From positions 5,965,001 through 6,029,000 of the forward strand of contig OX387202.1 in assembly GCA_947561715.1 (NCBI GenBank): a stretch of 64,000 nt of DNA. Reading direction: 5' to 3'. Shown in pieces: positions 59,501-64,000 of the stretch; position 1 is the stretch's first letter, and each line of letters begins with the position of its first letter. This stretch comes from Ascidia mentula (taxonomy: Eukaryota; Chordata; Ascidiacea; Phlebobranchia; Ascidiidae). Under the pieces are notes generated by a model, which was given only the letters and a program-made list of their open reading frames with translations, was not told the origin of the DNA and did no database searches. Made by a program: the position numbers and the translations under genes.

Positions 59501-59520
59501 AAACCCGACGTAGACTGCTA
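56517..59520. repeat. 162-bp satellite array inside the foldback element
   Basis: About eighteen head-to-tail monomers of 162 bp (landmark GCTGTTAATAGC at 56,677, 56,839, 57,001 and so on). Two main monomer types alternate over much of the array: one with GCTGTGGCTGTGACAGCTCT, one with GCTGTTGCAGTGACAGCTTT, giving a 324-bp higher-order period. Outer copies near 59.2-59.5 kb are more diverged than the inner ones. Because 162 is divisible by three, a 740-residue frame stays open on the minus strand. Confidence 0.92.
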
Positions 59521-59543
59521 CTTGTTTTGGAGGCTATTTATAG

Positions 59544-59551
59544 GTTTTAAA
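59544..59551. repeat. 8-bp target duplication of nested hAT element, left (GTTTTAAA)
   Basis: Exact copy of 60573-60580 on the other side of the nested element. Confidence 0.85.
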
Positions 59552-60572
59552 TAGGGATGCACCGAAAGTTAGGTTTGCCGAATTTATTCGGCCAAAACCA
59601 AGGTTTTTAATTATTCGGTTTCGGCCGAATTTTGCAAAATTTTTTTACTGCACGCAACACTGATACGCAAAGTTTAGAATCTTTGTTGAATCTGTACTAG
59701 TGTGTTTTATTTGGTAATTGTCATTGAAATCAACTTTAAGAAGTTGGTATAGCATTCTTTAAGTGCCAATAAAAGGTTGTATGATAGAATCAGAATAGGG
59801 ATGTACCAAATGGACAAAGATTCGGGTTCGTGCGAATCCAAATATATTCCTATGTAAGTGTGACGTCAATAATAGTTGGTCGTTTGCATCACGTGCGCAA
59901 GTATGTTGCTTCACCAACTATTGTTTTGATGTCATACGACAAATAAATTGCAAACAGTTATTTTCTGCAAAGTTTAATAAACTTTTGGAAACCAACAACC
60001 GAGTCTATACTATATCTCAGACGAACAGTGGCCTTTACCGCTAGTGTTTAGGAAATACGATACTTTGATTGACATAACGTGATAAAGCCGATATGTCATG
60101 GTTGACCAAATATAATGTTGAACAACACAGGACTTCCGTTCTTTTGTTTTCAAATGCGCTTCTGTATTTTGGTGACGATAACCCGTGCTATACGAGCAGC
60201 GCCCAGAACTGCAATACGATGTTAGACCAGGATTTTGCTACAATCGCAACGGCATTTTCGTCACGTTTTGTTCAATCGTTGTGACAAACCAATAGCAAAA
60301 ACGACTACACCAATTCTAGTAGCATTATAAGCGGTGTGATACCGTTATTGGTCATGCGAAAAAGACAAAAACTTTGGCGGTTGTATCACACAACCATATT
60401 ATGCTTTAATAAATATTCGCATACGAATCTTGCGCAACATTCGGGTTCGTACGAATCTGAAATCTGTGCTCATATTCGGCGAATCTATTCGGGTTAGAGT
60501 TCGCCTTCGGCAACTTTTAACGAATATTCGGTTTCGGCAGAATAAAAAAAATGCTGTTTCGGTGCATCACTA
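59552..60572. mobile_element. Nested non-autonomous hAT-like element
   Basis: Inverted ends TAGGGATGCACCGAAA (left) and TAGTGATGCACCGAAA (right, reverse strand), with the 8-bp duplication GTTTTAAA. Both features are typical of hAT transposons. The subterminal parts are full of ATTCGG and CCGAAT motifs on both strands. At 1.02 kb without a transposase frame it is non-autonomous. It has landed in a diverged 162-bp monomer, whose sequence resumes at 60,573 (AAAGCAGTAAGTTATGCGGT). A further TAGGGATGTACC at about 59,797 hints at a second insertion inside. Confidence 0.85.
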
Positions 60573-60580
60573 GTTTTAAA

Positions 60581-62020
60581 GCAGTAAGTTATGCGGTGAT
60601 AACATCGGCCCAGCAATAACTTCACACATCGTGATGTCATGCCTTTTGCAGCGTTACATAAGTACCTTGCAGCCTCTTGGGCAACATAACGTGCAATTGC
60701 AACCTCTTGCGCAACATAACCTGCAATTGCAGCCTGTTGCGCAACATAACGCAATATCGCCTTCGTGAACCATTTGTCTTCAGTTAAAGTGATTCATTCA
60801 ACCACATAAAATGTTCGCCCATGCATGTCACACTGCACATTTGTTCTTGTATTATAATAACCGAAGTGATGTATAGCGGCACATGACTAAACCAACCAAT
60901 AAGCCTTCGATAGTAATTGGGCTCGATTCTATTCTTTTCGGAACCATCGTCTATCTTTGATCTTCTATTGTTGACAAGACATTGTAATAATTATTAGGAC
61001 TCTACAAGTTATTCTCCGCCTTGGGATTTATTCCTACAGCCGGATAGTAAACTGATTATTCGGATTCAACTGTTTTCTGGTAAAATCGACAGAATTACAG
61101 TTTGACAGATTTTGGATCAACAAATATAGAAAATTCACGCGTTTGCGCATTCGAAGCACAGTTTAGAGTTAGTCGATCGCAATCGTGTGACATGTGAAAA
61201 GCTTCTTTGTGAAACTGGGACACAACCAGGTTGGAAAACCTGACGTGAACTGCAGCTTGTTAGTTTAATTATGTTTGCTATTAGTCTTGCTGTTGCAGTG
61301 ACGGCTGTTTAAGCGGCGAGTCATGCGGTGATTGTGGAACGTATGTGACGTGTAATAATTCTTTGGTTGTGAAACCGCGACACTAACAGGTCAGAAAACC
61401 TGCCGTGAACTGCAGCTTGTTGTTTAATTATCTTTGCTAATAGTGTTGTTGTGGCTGTGACAACTTATCAAGTGAGTTATGCGGTGATTGTGGAACGCAT
61501 GTGACATATGTTAATAGCTTCAGGAGTGAAACCGGGACACAGCTTGATCAGAAAATCTGACGGCCAACACAATTTGTTAGTGTAGTTGTCTTTTTTGTGT
61601 AACAATGTTAACTGTTACGTCATGGAAGAAATGGCGGGATAAACACGGTTTCTGTGCAGCGTGCGAATGCGTTCGGATGTTTTTTTTTTGCAGTGCATCT
61701 GTTTGTATTTCATATCATGCACCTAAACTTGCACTTTTGTGGTTGTGGCTAACTGTTGATTGTATATTGATTTATTCTCATCATTGGTGGGTTGTGAGTA
61801 TTAATTTTGTTTAATCATGCAGGGAAAATGGAAATAAAAATTCAAAAAAATAATGTAAACACAATTGTGGTTTAAAAAATGAAAAATTTTGAAAACGTAA
61901 GTGCTATGTAACTATATTATGCAAATGCATCAAAACAATATGTGTAACAAAGGTCTTTTTAACAGATTCAAAGAAACAGGCGAGAAAAGAGGTAATACTA
62001 ATGGCCTACCGTTTTGTATG
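60581..62020. other. Central part of the foldback element
   Basis: Holds a worn monomer remnant, three 30-bp repeats at about 60,660-60,755 (GCAACATAACGTGCAATTGC), unique sequence, and two or three worn 162-bp monomers at 61.19-61.57 kb in the same orientation as the left array. No transposase or other gene was recognised. Confidence 0.55.
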
Positions 62021-62024
62021 GTGG

Positions 62025-62556
62025 CTGTGTTCCGGTGTCAAACCTAAAGAAGCTATTTTTAACAGCTCACATATACTTTCCACAATCACCGCACAACTCG
62101 CCGCTTTAAGAGCTGTCACAGCCTCAGCAAGACTTTTAGCAAACATAGTTAAACTAACAAGCTGCAGTTCACGTCAGGTTTTCCAATCTGGCTGTGTTCC
62201 GGTGTCACACCTAAAGAAGCTATTAACAGCTCACATACTTTCCACAACCACCGCATAACTAGACGCTTTAAAAGCTGTCACAACCACAGCAAGACTTTTT
62301 GCAAACATAGTTAAACTAACAAGCTGCAGTTCACGTCAGGTTTTCCAATCTGGCTGTGATCCAGTGTCACACCTAAAGAAGCTATTAACAGCTCACATAC
62401 TTTCCACAATCACCGCATAACTCGCCGCTTTAAAAGCTGTCACTGCGACAGCAAGACTTTTAGCAAACACAGTTAAACCAACAAGCTGCAGTTCATGTCA
62501 GGTTTTCCAACCTGGCTGTGTTCTGGTGTCACACCTAAAGAAGCTATTAACACGTC
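62025..62556. repeat. Inverted 162-bp monomers, right side
   Basis: About 3.4 monomers in the opposite orientation to the left array (GCTATTAACAGCTCACATAC landmark repeated at about 162 bases). This is the inner end of the right arm. Confidence 0.85.
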
Positions 62557-63083
62557 ACATAGCTTGTATGACGTAACAGTCCATATTGTTTCATTATCTT
62601 GTAGAAAATCAATGCATTCGCTGGTGGAATCTATTTGTATGTCAGTTGCTGTTGTGTAATATATGTGTAGGGCCAATGAGATAAGTTTATTTTGGTTGAA
62701 GTTGCATGTGTTTGTCTTTTCCCATGGTTTATAGCCGAAGAACAATATCTTTCGCCTAATCCACAGAACTAGTAACTGTTTGGCACGCACACGCGGCGCA
62801 TGCATTTTGTGGCAAACAAGAAAAGGTGTAGGATCCTTAAAATTGTTCGTTAAGAGTAGAACCGAAGTGCATTGAACTATCTGCGAAAGTTTTCACCTCG
62901 CAGATTGAACTTACAGTTCGCACGCCAGTTTAGGTATGCTATCAACACGTGTTCAACTCCGAACGGCAAGTATCGAATAAGGGAAATTCCCACTGAGTAT
63001 CTTACAGTTTTCAGTGGTATACATGGGGTAATCCCCAATGAGGGTTTGGGACCTGGCTGTGTTCTGGTGTAGTAGCATTTACC
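62557..63083 (-). repeat. Outer inverted arm, right
   Basis: Reverse complement of the left outer arm, ending GGTGTAGTAGCATTTACC at 63,083 directly before the second ATGAAAATC. Confidence 0.85.
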
Positions 63084-63092
63084 ATGAAAATC

Positions 63093-64000
63093 ACTGGCCC
63101 TAAAGTATGCTCAGGAACAAGTTGCCATTAAGGAAGAAAAACTGCTTGTTGAAACTGAACAACGTCGTTTAACGTTGGAATCTGAGCGGCGACGTATACA
63201 ACTTGAAGGGAAAATAAAGAGCTTTGAATTGAAAAAGCAAATGGCTAAAGCCAGGGAAGAGGTGGCACAGGCCACACTCGCTGCTGAAAATGTCAGTTAC
63301 ACTATTGGTTGAGCTTTGCTTGTCCGTAGTGTTTCCACCTTGTTTTCTCCGTAGGTTGCACCTAGTTTGGTGCCCAACGGATGACGGTGATTGCATATAG
63401 TCAAGTCTTTGCTTGGCCGTTGGTCAGCAAAGTCGTCTGAAAGTCACACCAGCTGCACGGATGCAACCTTTTAGGTCGAAACAGTGGCCATCTGTCTGCA
63501 GCTTACTCAATGTCAGTTACAGTTGCTCTTCATCAGAATCTTTGTCTGATATTGTGTTAGATGGTACACCAGCTAAAAGGTTACCAATGAAACGTTTCAC
63601 GTGCTTGACTAAGGCTTTAGATGAGCGGCGTAGCAGAAAAGTTTCAGTTCATGATGTTTCACCAACGTCACTTTCTCTACTAGAAAGATCACATGTTAAT
63701 GCTGCATCTATAAATGTTCGTGCTGATCATGAATCACCGCTTGTCGCATCAAACTCGTTGGGTCCACTGTTAGAATTGGACGAGGCGCATAAAGATTTGC
63801 CGCCGTCCTGGTAGGAAACTGGTATTTTGCCTCCAACCGAAGCTAATATTTCAGGCAAAGGGAGAAATGCTGACATGGAATATGGGACTCTTGATCAAAG
63901 CCCTATGAACCAAACTCCTGGCCCTGCAGTAGGCCTATCAGGTACCCGACCGACTTCAGATATGGTGTTTTTTGCTGAAATGATTAAACAAAGTTTTAAT
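63093..64000 (+). mobile_element. Coding-like stretch right of the foldback element (gag-like?)
   Basis: Plus-strand frames look coding: first a strongly charged, coiled-coil-like part (YAQEQVAIKEEKLLVETEQR and on to about 63.31 kb), then a Ser-rich part at 63.41-63.81 kb, then more to the window edge (FFAEMIKQSF). The order of coiled coil then unstructured part resembles the N-terminal region of BEL/Pao gag proteins, but a host gene is not excluded. It is disturbed by the foldback insertion and runs off the window. Confidence 0.3.

Larger units (their letters stand above)
55993..63083. mobile_element. Foldback-like DNA transposon with 9-bp target duplication
   Basis: Ends are inverted repeats starting GGTAAATGCTACTACACCAG. 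The outer arms (55,993-56,516 and 62,557-63,083) are about 525 bp and highly similar, followed inward on both sides by 162-bp tandem monomers, about 18 on the left and 3.4 on the right. A 9-bp duplication ATGAAAATC flanks the whole. Long inverted ends with internal tandem repeats and 9-bp duplications are known from Foldback elements and from Mutator-like elements. No transposase frame was found in the middle (60.6-62.0 kb), so the copy is probably moved by an enzyme coded elsewhere. A hAT-like element has inserted into it. Confidence 0.85.

Noticed and set aside
56517-62556. Satellite monomer length equals the leucine-rich-repeat exon length (both 162 bp)
   Set aside because: The sequences are unrelated; the shared length is a coincidence.

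Overview
The window looks like genomic DNA of an invertebrate chordate, most likely an ascidian (Ciona-like). This is inferred from AT-rich DNA with compact genes and introns as short as about 40 nt, NLR-type receptors with ribonuclease-inhibitor-like leucine-rich repeats on separate phase-0 exons, an Ig-domain receptor phosphatase, an adhesion GPCR and a C2H2 zinc-finger gene, set among SINEs, Penelope-like, Harbinger, hAT and Ty3-type repeats. No species can be named from sequence alone. All genes are spliced, so coordinates for spliced genes give spans and exons read from splice signals.

Layout. (1) 1.1-15.0 kb, plus strand: the 3' part of an NLR-like gene (gene A) with seven exons, five coding two leucine-rich repeats (162 or 177 bp) and two coding the NLR segment that normally lies just before the repeats. 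Its introns hold Ty3/gypsy and Penelope-like remnants and an old tandem repeat of about 185 bp. (2) 17.0-20.7 kb, minus strand: a receptor-type tyrosine phosphatase-like gene with five Ig domains, a membrane segment and a phosphatase domain that lacks the WPD aspartate. (3) 21.3-24.3 kb: an orphan last exon of an SLC22-like transporter and a complete-ended but internally reduced Harbinger transposon. (4) 27.2 kb: an eight-finger zinc-finger protein. (5) 30.1-32.1 kb, minus strand: an adhesion-GPCR-like gene, perhaps decayed. (6) 33.2-50.6 kb, minus strand: NLR-like gene B, the mirror image of gene A. It contains three nearly identical tandem units of 1.87 kb, each bringing one more repeat exon. 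(7) 50.6-55.8 kb: little recognisable. (8) 55,993-63,083: a 7.1-kb foldback-like DNA transposon with long inverted ends, a 9-bp target duplication, inner 162-bp satellite arrays and a nested hAT-like insertion. It sits in a coding-like, possibly gag-like, stretch that runs to the window end.

Genes A and B are convergent, share the same last exon type, and have the same SINE remnant a few hundred bases downstream, so they arose by an inverted duplication. The genes enclosed between them (Ig-phosphatase, zinc finger, GPCR) are unrelated to each other. An immune-receptor neighbourhood is a reasonable inference from the NLR-like and Ig-receptor genes, but nothing in the sequence proves it.
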